Of a stretch of 64,000 nucleotides of DNA, positions 20,248-29,257 are shown piece after piece. The position numbers were made by a program, and so were the translations under genes. Numbering within the stretch: the first letter of the stretch is position 1; every line of letters starts with the position of its first letter. The notes under the pieces were generated by a model. That model did no database searches and had not been told where the DNA came from. It saw only the letters and a list, made by a program, of their open reading frames with translations. Location of the stretch: assembly GCA_963813315.1 (NCBI GenBank), contig CAWEYO010000027.1:34405-98404 (forward strand), read 5' to 3'. Origin of the DNA: CAWEYO01 sp963813315. GTDB taxonomy: Bacteria; Pseudomonadota; Alphaproteobacteria; Rhizobiales; Rhizobiaceae.

Positions 20248-21120
20248 CTACTCTGTAAGCTTTGTCCGCAGCCGGATCAGGCCTTCCTGCGCCACCGAGG
20301 CTATGAGCGTGCCGTCCTCACCATAGAGCGAGCCGCGTGTGAATCCGCGCGAACCCGATGAAGAAGGGGTGTCTTGCGTATAGAGCAGCCAGCCGTCAAG
20401 CGGATGCGGCCGGTGAAACCACATCGCATGATCAAGGCTTGCCACCTGCAGGTCCGGGTCGAACACCGCACGCCCGTGCGGGAACGTCGACGTGTCGAGA
20501 AGCGTCATGTCGGAAAGGTACGCGAGCACGGCGCTCTGCATCGAACGGTCGGCCGGCACCGGCCCGGTCGTCCGAATCCAGATGTTCTGCTGCGGAGGCA
20601 GTTTTGCCCGACTTGTGTAGTGTTCCAGCGTCACAGGCCTGATTTCGAGCGGGCGCTCCTGCGCCCAGAAGCGGCGGATGATCTCCGGTACATTGGTCGT
20701 GTTCTCGAGGAGTTCCCGCTGGGTCTTCAATCTCTCAGGCGGCGGCACATCCTTCGGCATCGGGATCTGATGCTCCAATCCCTTCTCATCGACCTGGAAC
20801 GACGACTCCAGCGAGAATATGGCGTGGCCATGCTGTATCGCCGTCACGCGGCGCGTCGTGAAGCTGCCGCCGTCGCGCAGTCGTTCGACCTGGTAGATGA
20901 TCGGCACGGTCGAGTCGCCCGGCCGCATGAAATAAGCGTGCAAGGAATGAACATGCCGTTCCGGATCGACCGTGCGCTGCGCGGCAACCAGAGCCTGGCC
21001 GATCACCTGACCGCCGAAGACCCGTTGCCAGCTCACTTTGGGGCTGCGACCACGATACAGGTTGTGTTCCAGCTTTTCCAGGTCGAGTATGCTCAGGAGT
21101 TCCTGCATGGCCGCCGACAT
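20248..21120 (-). CDS. tesB: acyl-CoA thioesterase II
   Basis: About 290 residues forming two hot-dog domains. Family motifs: KVSWQRVFGGQVIGQALVAA, HSLHAYFMRPGDSTVPIIYQVE, DGGSFTTRRVTAIQHG, then in the second half LAYLSDMTLLDTS with the catalytic aspartate and VASLDHAMWFHRPH. It hydrolyses acyl-CoA to free fatty acid and CoA in the cytosol. ATG 21120 follows AGGAAAGG; the longer frame to 21177 overlaps the divergent gene and is unlikely. It is divergently arranged with the UbiH-type hydroxylase gene. Confidence 0.94.
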   Translation of the reverse strand: MSAAMQELLSILDLEKLEHNLYRGRSPKVSWQRVFGGQVIGQALVAAQRTVDPERHVHSLHAYFMRPGDSTVPIIYQVERLRDGGSFTTRRVTAIQHGHAIFSLESSFQVDEKGLEHQIPMPKDVPPPERLKTQRELLENTTNVPEIIRRFWAQERPLEIRPVTLEHYTSRAKLPPQQNIWIRTTGPVPADRSMQSAVLAYLSDMTLLDTSTFPHGRAVFDPDLQVASLDHAMWFHRPHPLDGWLLYTQDTPSSSGSRGFTRGSLYGEDGTLIASVAQEGLIRLRTKLTE

Positions 21121-21208
21121 GATTTCGAGCCTTTCCTGAAATGGGCCTGCCGGTTTGCAACAGGAAGGCTCCGCCAAGTCAAGCGGCGGCAGCCAAAGGA
21201 TGACGCCA

Positions 21209-22462
21209 ATGGCCGAAACGAAAACCGCGACTGCCCGCCGGGAGGGACCCCGCCTCGATGTTCTCGTCGCCGGGGCCGGCTATGTCGGCCTTGCCGCGGC
21301 CGTTTCCATTCGCGACGCACGGCCGAATCTGAAGGTCGCCATCGTCGATGCCGCTCCGGGGGGGTCCTGGGAAAGGGATACGCGCGCATCGGCAATCGCA
21401 GCGGCCGCATGCCGCATGCTTGGCCGGCTCGGCTGCTGGGACGAGATCGCGCCGGAAGCGCAGGCGATCACCGAAATGATCGTCACCGATTCGCGCACGA
21501 CAGACCCGGTGCGACCGGTATTTCTTACCTTCGGCGGCGAGGTCTCTCCCGGCGAGCCCTTCGCGCACATGGTGGACAACAAGGTGTTGAACCGGTCGCT
21601 GCGCCGGCGCGCCGGCGAACTCGGAATCGACATCATTGAGGGTGTGGCGGTCAACGGTTTCGAGCGCGGGCCAGCCAACATGCTGGTCCATCTTGCCGAT
21701 GGGATCGTGGTCAACACGCGGTTGCTTGTCGCGGCCGACGGCGTGAATTCCAGGCTGCGCGCAATGGCCGGCATCCGGACCGTCGACTTCGACTACGGCC
21801 AGTCTGGCATCGTCTGCACGGTGTCGCACGAGCGCCCCCACAATGGCCGCGCCGAAGAGCACTTCCTGCCCGCCGGCCCGTTCGCCATTTTGCCACTCAC
21901 CGGCGATCGCTCCTCAATCGTCTGGACCGAACGCACCGAGGACGCCAATCGACTGATCGCGGCGGATGGGCTGGTTTTCGAAATGGAGCTCGAGCAACGA
22001 TTTGGGCTGAAACTGGGAGAAATCCGTGTCGAGGGAACGCCCCGCGCCTGGCCGCTGGGGCTGAAACTGGCGCGCGCTTTCGTGGCGCAGCGTTTCGCTC
22101 TGGCAGGCGATGCAGCGCACGGCATCCACCCGATCGCCGGGCAGGGCCTCAATCTCGGCTTCAAGGACGTGGCCGCTCTGGCCGAAACTGTCGTCGACGC
22201 CGACCGTCTTGGCCAGGACATCGGTGCGCTCGACGTGCTGCAGCGCTACGAACGCTGGCGGCGCTTCGATACGGTCCAGATGGGCATTACGACGGACGTC
22301 CTCAACCGCATGTTCTCCAACGATTTCGGCCCGCTGCGGGCGATCCGCGACATCGGTCTGGGTGTCGTGGACCGCATACCGCGCGTGAAGGAATTTTTTA
22401 TTCGGCAGGCTTCGGGGCTTTCCGCCGACATGCCGAGGCTGCTGCGGGGCGAAGCTATCTAA
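21209..22462 (+). CDS. UbiH/UbiF/COQ6-family FAD-dependent ubiquinone-biosynthesis hydroxylase
   Basis: About 417 residues. FAD-binding motifs are present in order: the dinucleotide fold VLVAGAGYVGLAAAVSIRDA, the LLVAADGVNSRLRAMAG (DG) motif, and RFALAGDAAHGIHPIAGQGL near residue 300. This is the aromatic-ring monooxygenase family that hydroxylates ubiquinone precursors; which ring carbon it modifies cannot be told, and alphaproteobacterial UbiL-type enzymes are a possibility. ATG 21209 follows AAAGGA at good spacing. A companion of ubiE and ubiB elsewhere in the window. Confidence 0.9.
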   Translation: MAETKTATARREGPRLDVLVAGAGYVGLAAAVSIRDARPNLKVAIVDAAPGGSWERDTRASAIAAAACRMLGRLGCWDEIAPEAQAITEMIVTDSRTTDPVRPVFLTFGGEVSPGEPFAHMVDNKVLNRSLRRRAGELGIDIIEGVAVNGFERGPANMLVHLADGIVVNTRLLVAADGVNSRLRAMAGIRTVDFDYGQSGIVCTVSHERPHNGRAEEHFLPAGPFAILPLTGDRSSIVWTERTEDANRLIAADGLVFEMELEQRFGLKLGEIRVEGTPRAWPLGLKLARAFVAQRFALAGDAAHGIHPIAGQGLNLGFKDVAALAETVVDADRLGQDIGALDVLQRYERWRRFDTVQMGITTDVLNRMFSNDFGPLRAIRDIGLGVVDRIPRVKEFFIRQASGLSADMPRLLRGEAI

Positions 22463-22582
22463 AAGGCGGCAAGAAGGCCGGCTCGCCGCGTTTCAAAACT
22501 GTCATGGCGTACTGATCCGGCGGCGCTATAGTCACCGGGTCTGCCGCATTGGCCGCCGAAATCCGAACCTCAGGAGGAAACC

Positions 22583-23008
22583 ATGGACCGTCACGCAACC
22601 GCCGTTTGGAAAGGGACGCTGAAAGAAGGCAGCGGCACACTCGCAACGCTGAGCGGAGCGATCAGCGGAGTTCCGTACTCCTTCAAGAACCGCTTCGAGG
22701 ACGAGAGCGGCAAATCCGGGACCAATCCGGAAGAGCTGATCGCCGCCGCCCATGCCGGCTGCTATGCCATGCAGCTCTCCCATTTTCTCGCCGAGAACGG
22801 GACGCCAGCCCAGAAACTCGACGCAAAATCCGTCGTCACACTGGTTCCAGGCACCGGCATCACTGGCAGTGCACTCACTGTGGTAGGCACGGTGCCGGGG
22901 ATAGACAACGCCAAGTTCAAGGAACTCGCCGAAAAGGCCAAGGCGGAGTGCCCGGTTTCGCGCGCCCTGGGTGCGATCAATGTGTCGCTCGACGCAAGGC
23001 TCGCCTAG
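22583..23008 (+). CDS. OsmC family peroxiredoxin (organic hydroperoxide resistance)
   Basis: The 141-residue protein carries the two redox cysteines of the OsmC/Ohr family: C60 in EELIAAAHAGCYAMQLSHFL and C123 in KAECPVSRALGAI. The opening AVWKGTLKEGSGTLATLSG fits the OsmC rather than the Ohr subgroup. It reduces organic peroxides with dithiol donors. A strong AGGAGG lies just before the ATG. The stop codon is followed at once by a partial copy of the palindromic element seen after add. Confidence 0.92.
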   Translation: MDRHATAVWKGTLKEGSGTLATLSGAISGVPYSFKNRFEDESGKSGTNPEELIAAAHAGCYAMQLSHFLAENGTPAQKLDAKSVVTLVPGTGITGSALTVVGTVPGIDNAKFKELAEKAKAECPVSRALGAINVSLDARLA

Positions 23009-23347
23009 TGTGGGTGTGTTGATATTCAGGTGATGTTGGTCTGCAAATGGCGGTCTTTTCCGCTTCCGGGAACCGGTTTTCCGTCCGGAATTGCGTAAAG
23101 ACAAAAAATTCAGAGCGGTTGACCGATGTCGTCGAAATCGGAACAGCTATGAGAGTAGATGATTCGGCGAGGGCGGGACGATCCTGGCGGATCATCCATT
23201 GAATTCAATCGCTTGGTACGCGGGCGAGCATCTAGCCGATAGGCCTCTTGCCGATGCCGTGGCATCTGCCCCGGCTCGGCTGGCCGGCTCTTTTCAGGAC
23301 CTCACAGATCACAATGTCGTCATTTCTCTCTGACCGTGGCAGGTAAG
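23009..23347. repeat. gap with a partial copy of the 151-bp palindromic element
   Basis: From 23012 the sequence GGGTGTGTTGATATTCAGGT and a following AAATGGCGGTCTT match the left half of the element at 44753-44903; the right half is not recognisable. A remnant with AACCGGTTTTCCG follows to about 23100. The rest, to 23347, shows no gene. Confidence 0.65.
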
Positions 23348-23375
23348 TAACACCGTTTTCATGCGAGTGGTGTTA
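23348..23375. promoter_or_regulatory. inverted repeat upstream of an outer-membrane protein gene
   Basis: TAACACC (23348-23354) and GGTGTTA (23369-23375) form perfect 7-base arms around 14 bases, about 57 bp before the start of the Omp25/31-like gene. It could be an operator; no factor can be named. Confidence 0.4.
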
Positions 23376-23431
23376 GGTTCAGCTTGCTTACGGGCGCTTG
23401 GGGTGAATGAAACAGGATGGGAATAAGCTCG

Positions 23432-24097
23432 ATGAAACTGATAGCCGCCGCCTTTATTGCAGCTTTGACCAGTACCAGTGCTCTCGCAGCCGATGTGGTG
23501 TTCGAAGAGCCGCCAGCACCCGTGGTCGCCGAAATACCGATATTCACGTGGACAGGCGGTTATATCGGTGTGCAGGGCGGCTATCTCTGGTCCGACGTCG
23601 ACTTTGATGACTCCTTTGAGGGCGAACTGTTCTCGGACAGCTTCAATGGAGGCCTCTTAGGCGGCTATATCGGCTACAACTGGCAGACCGGACCGTGGGT
23701 GTTCGGGGCGGAAGGCGACTTGAACGCGGTGTGGAACGACGAGACCTTTACTGTCGGTGCGTTCGATGTCGATGTCGGCAGTGACTATCTGGCTTCCTTG
23801 CGGGGCCGTGTGGGCTACGCGATCGACCGTACGTTGATATTCGCCACCGCAGGTGTTGCCTTTACCCAGGCGTCCGCAGAAGCCGACGTTGGCAACGCCA
23901 CTGTTAGTGTGGACCAGGATTTTACGGGCTGGACCATTGGTGCCGGCGCCGAATACGCCTTCACCAACAACTGGGTCGGCCGCGTCGAATACCGGTATTA
24001 CGATTTCGGCGACCAATCGTTCAGCGACATCACCAACTTCGGCGATGCCAAACTCACAAACAACACGGTCACCCTTGGTATCGCTTACAAGTGGTAA
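23432..24097 (+). CDS. outer-membrane beta-barrel protein, Omp25/Omp31-like
   Basis: About 221 residues: signal peptide MKLIAAAFIAALTSTSALA, then an eight-stranded barrel of the OMP_b-brl type. Typical of Rhizobiales Omp25/31/RopB relatives are TWTGGYIGVQGGYLW, GGLLGGYIGYNWQTG, LRGRVGYAIDRTLIFATAG, YAFTNNWVGRVEYRYYDFG and the C-terminal VTLGIAYKW with a terminal aromatic residue. It is a structural outer-membrane protein. The ATG at 23417 is possible, but 23432 gives a normal signal peptide. Followed by a strong terminator. Confidence 0.92.
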   Translation: MKLIAAAFIAALTSTSALAADVVFEEPPAPVVAEIPIFTWTGGYIGVQGGYLWSDVDFDDSFEGELFSDSFNGGLLGGYIGYNWQTGPWVFGAEGDLNAVWNDETFTVGAFDVDVGSDYLASLRGRVGYAIDRTLIFATAGVAFTQASAEADVGNATVSVDQDFTGWTIGAGAEYAFTNNWVGRVEYRYYDFGDQSFSDITNFGDAKLTNNTVTLGIAYKW

Positions 24098-24116
24098 TCG
24101 TTGCGGCAACAAAAAG

Positions 24117-24146
24117 AGGCCCGGACATTGTTCGGGCCTTTTTTTT
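24117..24146 (+). terminator. rho-independent terminator after the outer-membrane protein gene
   Basis: Arms GGCCCG and CGGGCC (with further pairing) around GACATTGTT are followed by eight T residues. It lies 20 bp after the stop codon. Confidence 0.93.
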
Positions 24147-24162
24147 GAACTGCAAAAGTTGA

Positions 24163-24777
24163 TCAGTGCCCGGCGATTCCCTTGTGGGCCGATGCACCCC
24201 ATAGGCTCTCCACGCGACCGTCGCGCCCGCAGCCCGAACGATAGTAATTGTAGCGAAGCGGATTCTTCCGGTAATAGTCCTGATGGTAATCCTCGGCGGG
24301 CCAGAATGCCGGGGCGCGTGCAATTTCTGTGACGATCGGCCTCCCAAGCTCAGCGGCAGCCCTCTTCCGTGACTTTTCGGCGGCCTTCACGTCGGCGGCG
24401 CCGGTAGCATAGATGGCCGTGGTGTAGCTATGGCCGCGATCACAGAATTGCCCGCCAGCGTCTGTCGGATCGACCGAATGCCAGAACACGTCGAGCAGTG
24501 TTGCGTAGTTCACCTTGGTTGAATCGTATTCGATCCTGACGGCTTCGCGGTGTCCGGCCTCCGAATAATTGCGGTAGGTCGGATTCTTCGACGACCCTCC
24601 GATATAGCCCGACGTCGTCGACAAGACGCCCGGAACCGCGTCGAAATCCGATTCTACGCACCAGAAGCATCCCCCGGCAAAGATCGCTGTCCGCGTCTCG
24701 GCCCGGGCGGCGCCAATCTCAACCGGAAGCGCCAAGACAAGGATGGTCAGCAGAAAAGCAGAAACCTTGCGAGACAT
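24163..24777 (-). CDS. msrA: peptide-methionine (S)-S-oxide reductase, exported form
   Basis: About 204 residues: a signal peptide (MSRKVSAFLLTILVLALPVE, cleavage near ARAE), then the MsrA domain with catalytic IFAGGCFWCVESDFDAVPGV, GYIGGSSKNPTYRNYSEAGH, and EDYHQDYYRKNPLRYNYY. It repairs the S-diastereomer of oxidised methionine; the signal places it in the periplasm. ATG 24777 is preferred over the longer frame to 24828. A second, cytosolic-looking msrA lies at 56815-57490. Confidence 0.93.
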   Translation of the reverse strand: MSRKVSAFLLTILVLALPVEIGAARAETRTAIFAGGCFWCVESDFDAVPGVLSTTSGYIGGSSKNPTYRNYSEAGHREAVRIEYDSTKVNYATLLDVFWHSVDPTDAGGQFCDRGHSYTTAIYATGAADVKAAEKSRKRAAAELGRPIVTEIARAPAFWPAEDYHQDYYRKNPLRYNYYRSGCGRDGRVESLWGASAHKGIAGH

Positions 24778-24919
24778 CTCGATTCCGATTTTTCGGGCCG
24801 ATGCGGTTAACGTACCGGAGTTGCCCACGGTTTCAAATCAAGACGCAACACGGCTGCGTGATCGGGTGAGCGGGTTGCAACCCTCAATTGGGGCCGGCCG
24901 GATCGGCTTTCCTGTTCCT

Positions 24920-25699
24920 TCACACTCTCCGCTCGACCATCATCTTCTTGATTTCGGCGATTGCCTTCGCAGGATTGAGGCCCTTGGGACAGGTTTGCGC
25001 GCAGTTCATGATGGTGTGGCACCGATAGAGCCGGAATGGGTCTTCCAGATTGTCAAGCCGCTCGCCGGTTGCCTCGTCGCGGGAGTCGATCAGCCAGCGA
25101 TAGGCCTGGAGAAGCACTGCCGGCCCCAGATAGCGCTCGCCGTTCCACCAGTAGCTCGGGCAGGAAGTCTGGCAGCAGAAGCAAAGGATGCACTCGTAGA
25201 GCCCGTCGAGTTTCTGCCTGTCCTCGTGGCTCTGCAGCCATTCCTTCGCCGGCTGTGGCGACACCGTCTGGAGCCATGGTTCGACTGAGGTAAGCTGCGC
25301 ATAGGGAACGGTGAGGTCCGGCACCAGATCCTTCACCACCGGCATGTGGGGCAGCGGATATACCTTCACCGCGCCGGATATATCATCCATGCCCTTCGTG
25401 CAGGCGAGCGTATTGGAGCCGTCGATGTTCATCGCACAGGAGCCGCAAATGCCCTCGCGGCAGGATCGGCGCAAGGTCAGTGTCGGATCGATCTTGTTCT
25501 TGATCCATAGGAGTCCGTCGAGAACCATCGGCCCGCAATCGTCCAGATCGACGAAATAGGTGTCCATGCGCGGGTTTTCGTCGTCGTCAGGCGACCAGCG
25601 GTAGATGCGGTACTCGCGCAAGTTTACCGCGCCATCCGGCTTCGGCCAGGTCTTGCCCGGCTTGACTTGCGAGTTTTTCGGCAGCGTAAGCTCGACCAT
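24920..25699 (-). CDS. sdhB: succinate dehydrogenase iron-sulfur subunit
   Basis: The 259-residue subunit carries three iron-sulfur clusters: 2Fe-2S ligands in LRRSCREGICGSCAMNIDG plus a later cysteine, 4Fe-4S in YECILCFCCQTSCPSYWWN, and 3Fe-4S in CHTIMNCAQTCPKGLNP. It conducts electrons from SdhA to the membrane quinone site. Last gene of sdhC-sdhD-sdhA-sdhB on the minus strand, 90 bp after sdhA. Confidence 0.98.
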   Translation of the reverse strand: MVELTLPKNSQVKPGKTWPKPDGAVNLREYRIYRWSPDDDENPRMDTYFVDLDDCGPMVLDGLLWIKNKIDPTLTLRRSCREGICGSCAMNIDGSNTLACTKGMDDISGAVKVYPLPHMPVVKDLVPDLTVPYAQLTSVEPWLQTVSPQPAKEWLQSHEDRQKLDGLYECILCFCCQTSCPSYWWNGERYLGPAVLLQAYRWLIDSRDEATGERLDNLEDPFRLYRCHTIMNCAQTCPKGLNPAKAIAEIKKMMVERRV

Positions 25700-25789
25700 C
25701 AGCACATCCCCTGGCAGGAAATCACTTGCACCGCTCCTTGCGTCCGGCTCGAATAGCCGGTGCTCGGCAGGGAAGGTGACCGCGTCACG

Positions 25790-27631
25790 TCAATACACCC
25801 TTGCCTTCGGCGCGATTTTGGCAAGGCTGATGCCACCGCGCGCTTCATCGACCAGCGGCTCGGTGTGCACCGGCCGATAGGCGAGCGTGACCTTGCCGTC
25901 CGCGGCGACCCAGGACAGCGTGTGCTTGCGCCAGTTATTGTCGTCGCGGGCTGAAAAGTCCTCGCGGGCATGCGCTCCGCGGCTTTCCTTGCGCGCCTCG
26001 GCTCCATAGACCGTGGCGATGGCGTTGACCATCAGGTTCTCAAGCTCCAGCGTCTCGACGAGGTCGGAATTCCAGATCATCGAACGATCCTGGACCTTGA
26101 TGTCGGAGAGTTCGTTCCACAGCACCGACATACGCCGGCAGCCCTGCGCCAGCGATTCCTGCGCACGGAAAACGGCCGCATCCTCCTGCATGGTTTTTTG
26201 CATCTTCTCGCGCAGGAAGGCAGTCGGCGTGCCGCCATCGGCGTGCCGCAGCCGGTCGAACCTCTCCATGATCTTGTCGACCGACCCGCCGTTGAGCGCC
26301 GGCACTGAAGCTTCGCGGTCGACCACTTCGCCAGCGCGGATCGCCGCGGCGCGGCCAAACACGACCAGATCGATCAGCGAATTGGAGCCGAGCCGGTTGG
26401 CGCCATGCACCGAGGCGCAACCGGCCTCGCCGACCGCCATCAGGCCGGGCTGCACCCGGTCGGGGTCTTGCGCGGTCGGGTTCAGCACTTCGCCCCAGTA
26501 GTTCGTGGGGATGCCGCCCATATTGTAGTGGACCGTCGGCAGCACCGGTATCGGCTCCCTGGTGACATCGACGCCCGCGAAAATCTTCGCCGATTCCGAA
26601 ATGCCAGGCAGCCTTTCATGCAGCACCGCCGGATCGAGATGGTCGAGGTGAAGGAAAATGTGATCCTTGTTTCTGCCGACACCGCGGCCCTCGCGGATCT
26701 CGATGGTCATGCAGCGGGATACGACATCGCGCGAGGCGAGGTCCTTGGCCGACGGTGCATAGCGCTCCATGAAGCGCTCACCTTCGGCGTTGACCAGATA
26801 TCCGCCTTCGCCCCGCGCTCCCTCGGTAATAAGGCAGCCGGCGCCGTAAATACCGGTCGGGTGGAACTGAACGAATTCCATATCCTGCAGCGGCAGGCCG
26901 GCACGCGCGATCATCCCGCCGCCGTCGCCGGTGCAGGTATGCGCCGAAGTCGCCGAGAAATAGGCACGTCCGTAGCCGCCGGTAGCCAGCACCACCATCT
27001 TGGCCGCGAAGCGGTGGATCGTGCCGTCATCGAGGTTCCAGGCAACGACACCGGTGCACACGCCGTCATCAGACATGATCAGGTCGAGCGCGAAATACTC
27101 GATGAAAAATTGCGCGTTGTTCTTCAGCGACTGGCCGTAGAGCGTGTGCAGGATCGCGTGCCCGGTGCGGTCGGCCGCCGCGCAGGTGCGTTGCACCGGC
27201 GGTCCGTCGCCGAAGTTCATCATGTGGCCGCCGAACGGCCGCTGATAGATCCGCCCTTCCTCCGTGCGTGAGAACGGCACGCCGTAGTGCTCGAGCTCGT
27301 AGACCGCTGCCGGTGCCTCGCGCGCCAGATATTCCATGGCGTCGACGTCGCCCAGCCAGTCCGATCCCTTGACCGTGTCGTACATGTGCCACTGCCAGTT
27401 GTCAGGGCCCATGTTGGAAAGCGAGGCCGCGATGCCGCCCTGCGCGGCGACCGTGTGCGAACGGGTTGGGAAGACTTTCGTGATGCAGGCGGTCCTGAGC
27501 CCCTGTTCGGCCATGCCGAGCGTGGCGCGAAGGCCCGCGCCGCCCGCTCCCACCACGACGACGTCGAACTTGTGGTCAACGTAGGTGTAAGCCTTGCCGG
27601 CTGCCGGGGCGCCTGTATTTGCGATTGCCAC
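25790..27631 (-). CDS. sdhA: succinate dehydrogenase flavoprotein subunit
   Basis: The 613-residue flavoprotein oxidises succinate to fumarate. It has the FAD fold VVVGAGGAGLRATLGMAEQG, the covalent-FAD histidine in SHTVAAQGGIAASL, and the catalytic segment HPTGIYGAGCLITEGARGEG; the C-terminal helical domain ends the protein (SLAKIAPKARVY). Length is standard. sdhD ends 4 bp upstream. Confidence 0.98.
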   Translation of the reverse strand: MAIANTGAPAAGKAYTYVDHKFDVVVVGAGGAGLRATLGMAEQGLRTACITKVFPTRSHTVAAQGGIAASLSNMGPDNWQWHMYDTVKGSDWLGDVDAMEYLAREAPAAVYELEHYGVPFSRTEEGRIYQRPFGGHMMNFGDGPPVQRTCAAADRTGHAILHTLYGQSLKNNAQFFIEYFALDLIMSDDGVCTGVVAWNLDDGTIHRFAAKMVVLATGGYGRAYFSATSAHTCTGDGGGMIARAGLPLQDMEFVQFHPTGIYGAGCLITEGARGEGGYLVNAEGERFMERYAPSAKDLASRDVVSRCMTIEIREGRGVGRNKDHIFLHLDHLDPAVLHERLPGISESAKIFAGVDVTREPIPVLPTVHYNMGGIPTNYWGEVLNPTAQDPDRVQPGLMAVGEAGCASVHGANRLGSNSLIDLVVFGRAAAIRAGEVVDREASVPALNGGSVDKIMERFDRLRHADGGTPTAFLREKMQKTMQEDAAVFRAQESLAQGCRRMSVLWNELSDIKVQDRSMIWNSDLVETLELENLMVNAIATVYGAEARKESRGAHAREDFSARDDNNWRKHTLSWVAADGKVTLAYRPVHTEPLVDEARGGISLAKIAPKARVY

Positions 27632-27634
27632 GAG

Positions 27635-28018
27635 TTAGCCTCCGAAAGCGATCTTGAGAATGGCGAACACCGTCATTGCGCCGATCGCACCGGCGAAGAA
27701 GATGTTGAGCAGCAGCAGTGCAATCCTGGCCGCTTCGCCATGCGCATAGTCCTCGATGATGATCTGCATTCCGAGGCGCATATGGTCGAGACTGACCAGG
27801 ATGAAAAGCGCCACCATCAGCGCGACAAGCGGATGGCCCAATGACGCGCGCACCTGTGCATAGCCCGCACCCTTGACCGACAGCACCCACCCGACAACGA
27901 ACAGCGAAAGCGGCAGCAGCGCGACCGAGGTGAGGCGGATGCGCCAGAAATGGCCGGTCCCCTCCCGGGCGGATCCGAGCCCGCGGACCTTGTTAAGCGG
28001 GGTTCTCATATCAGCCAT
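27635..28018 (-). CDS. sdhD: succinate dehydrogenase membrane anchor subunit
   Basis: About 127 residues with three membrane spans: RLTSVALLPLSLFVVGWVLS, HPLVALMVALFILVSLDHMR and IALLLLNIFFAGAIGAMTVF. The DHMRLGMQIIIEDYAHG segment holds heme and quinone-site residues of the family. It anchors the SdhAB heads with SdhC. Two ATG codons lie side by side; 28018 has the better distance to GGGG. Confidence 0.93.
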   Translation of the reverse strand: MADMRTPLNKVRGLGSAREGTGHFWRIRLTSVALLPLSLFVVGWVLSVKGAGYAQVRASLGHPLVALMVALFILVSLDHMRLGMQIIIEDYAHGEAARIALLLLNIFFAGAIGAMTVFAILKIAFGG

Positions 28019-28027
28019 CATCGACCC

Positions 28028-28427
28028 CTATCTGCCGACCAGAAGATAACCGGCCCAGATGGCCAGCGTCAGTAGAACCGAGCCGCCGAGCGTGGCCCAG
28101 GCGAGCGCGGTGGACGTGCGCTTCTCCAGTCCGTGACCCGTATCCCATATCAGGTGCCGTACACCGCCGAGGAGATGGAGCATCAGCGCCCAGGTGTAGC
28201 CGAACAGAATGAGAAGCCCGATCCAGGATCCGAGGATGCCGTCGACAAACTGGAAATAGGGCTCGGACGTGGCGGCCGCGATCAGCCACCAGGCAACCAG
28301 CAGCGTACCGGCATAGAGGGCGGCACCCGTTAATGCGATGCAGGATCGACATCAACATGGTAGCCGGCCATCGATAGACGGTCAGGTGCGGTGAAAGCGG
28401 TCTCGCCCGGATAGCAGACTTGGTCAT
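28028..28427 (-). pseudogene. sdhC: succinate dehydrogenase cytochrome b556 subunit, one-base frameshift
   Basis: The N-terminus RPLSPHLTVYRWPATMLMSI LHRI is intact SdhC, containing the S-x-x-HR motif for quinone and heme. After HRI, one extra base at 28330-28331 (ATTAACGGG where ATTACGGGT is expected) throws the frame. In the restored frame the rest reads as a normal anchor with three spans, including HLLGGVRHLIWDTGH, and stops at 28028 just ahead of sdhD. Since sdhDAB are intact and the complex is central to respiration, a sequencing error is as likely as a true mutation. Confidence 0.88.
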
Positions 28428-28660
28428 GGCTCTCCCAGTGCGGTCTCCCGATCTCCCTCAAAGCGCGAGCGCGACTTCAAGCTGCGATCTCCGGCCACGG
28501 TTTCTAATGCCCTTTTTGCACTGCGTCAAAGCCGAAAAACCGTTTCCCGGCATCTGTTTAGTGCTGCTTTCGGGCTTCAATCGATTTTAGAGCAAGATGC
28601 CCCGCCAGCATGGGCAAGGGCCATGAACCCGCTGTCTCGCATCGGGGGTCCAGCCCATCA

Positions 28661-29125
28661 TCATCGCCCGTCGAAGCGGATGACGAAGCTGGTCCAATCG
28701 GCGGGGGCGGCGACCTGCTCGTAGAGTTTTCTGCCATCCTCCGGTTGCCGCGGAGCGTTTAGCGTCAGCATCGTCCAGCCGCGCTCGTCGGCTTGGTCGG
28801 CAAGCAGGTCGACCAAGGCTTTGGCGATTCCCTTTGCCCGGAATTCATGATGAACATAGATGTGATCGCAGGCTCCGCAACGCATGCCGGAGACCGGCTC
28901 CGGCATGTCGGTGAAAATCGCGAACCCGACAAGCTTGCCGTCGACGCGCGCGCCAAGGATTTCCGCGGTGCGGTCCTGCAGAAGAGTTTCGGCATAGAAT
29001 TTATCGGGCCGCCGCGGCGCGCCGCGCTTGAGCGCCTGAACGTAGTCAGCGAGCAGCGGCGCGAATTCGGGCGCGTCATTCAAACGGAGATGGGCGATGT
29101 CTATCGTGTGGTTCACGGCGCTCAT
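28661..29125 (-). CDS. GNAT family N-acetyltransferase
   Basis: The 154-residue protein is a single GNAT domain. The acetyl-CoA-binding motif A is HIYVHHEFRAKGIAKALVDL, following strand beta-4 after GFAIFTDMPEPVSG; motif B is MLTLNAPRQPEDGRKLYEQV. Acceptor substrate unknown. It stands alone between the sdh operon and a divergent small exported protein. Confidence 0.88.
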   Translation of the reverse strand: MSAVNHTIDIAHLRLNDAPEFAPLLADYVQALKRGAPRRPDKFYAETLLQDRTAEILGARVDGKLVGFAIFTDMPEPVSGMRCGACDHIYVHHEFRAKGIAKALVDLLADQADERGWTMLTLNAPRQPEDGRKLYEQVAAPADWTSFVIRFDGR

Positions 29126-29257
29126 GCGCTACCCATGGGAGCATTAACCATGTCTGTCAATTGGACGGATTACCGAGGCCGCGCCCCTTAACAAAGGTTA
29201 AGAATAAGTTAACGTAGCAATTGAGGAAGCGATGGATCGCTTCAGGGAGGACGCTCG

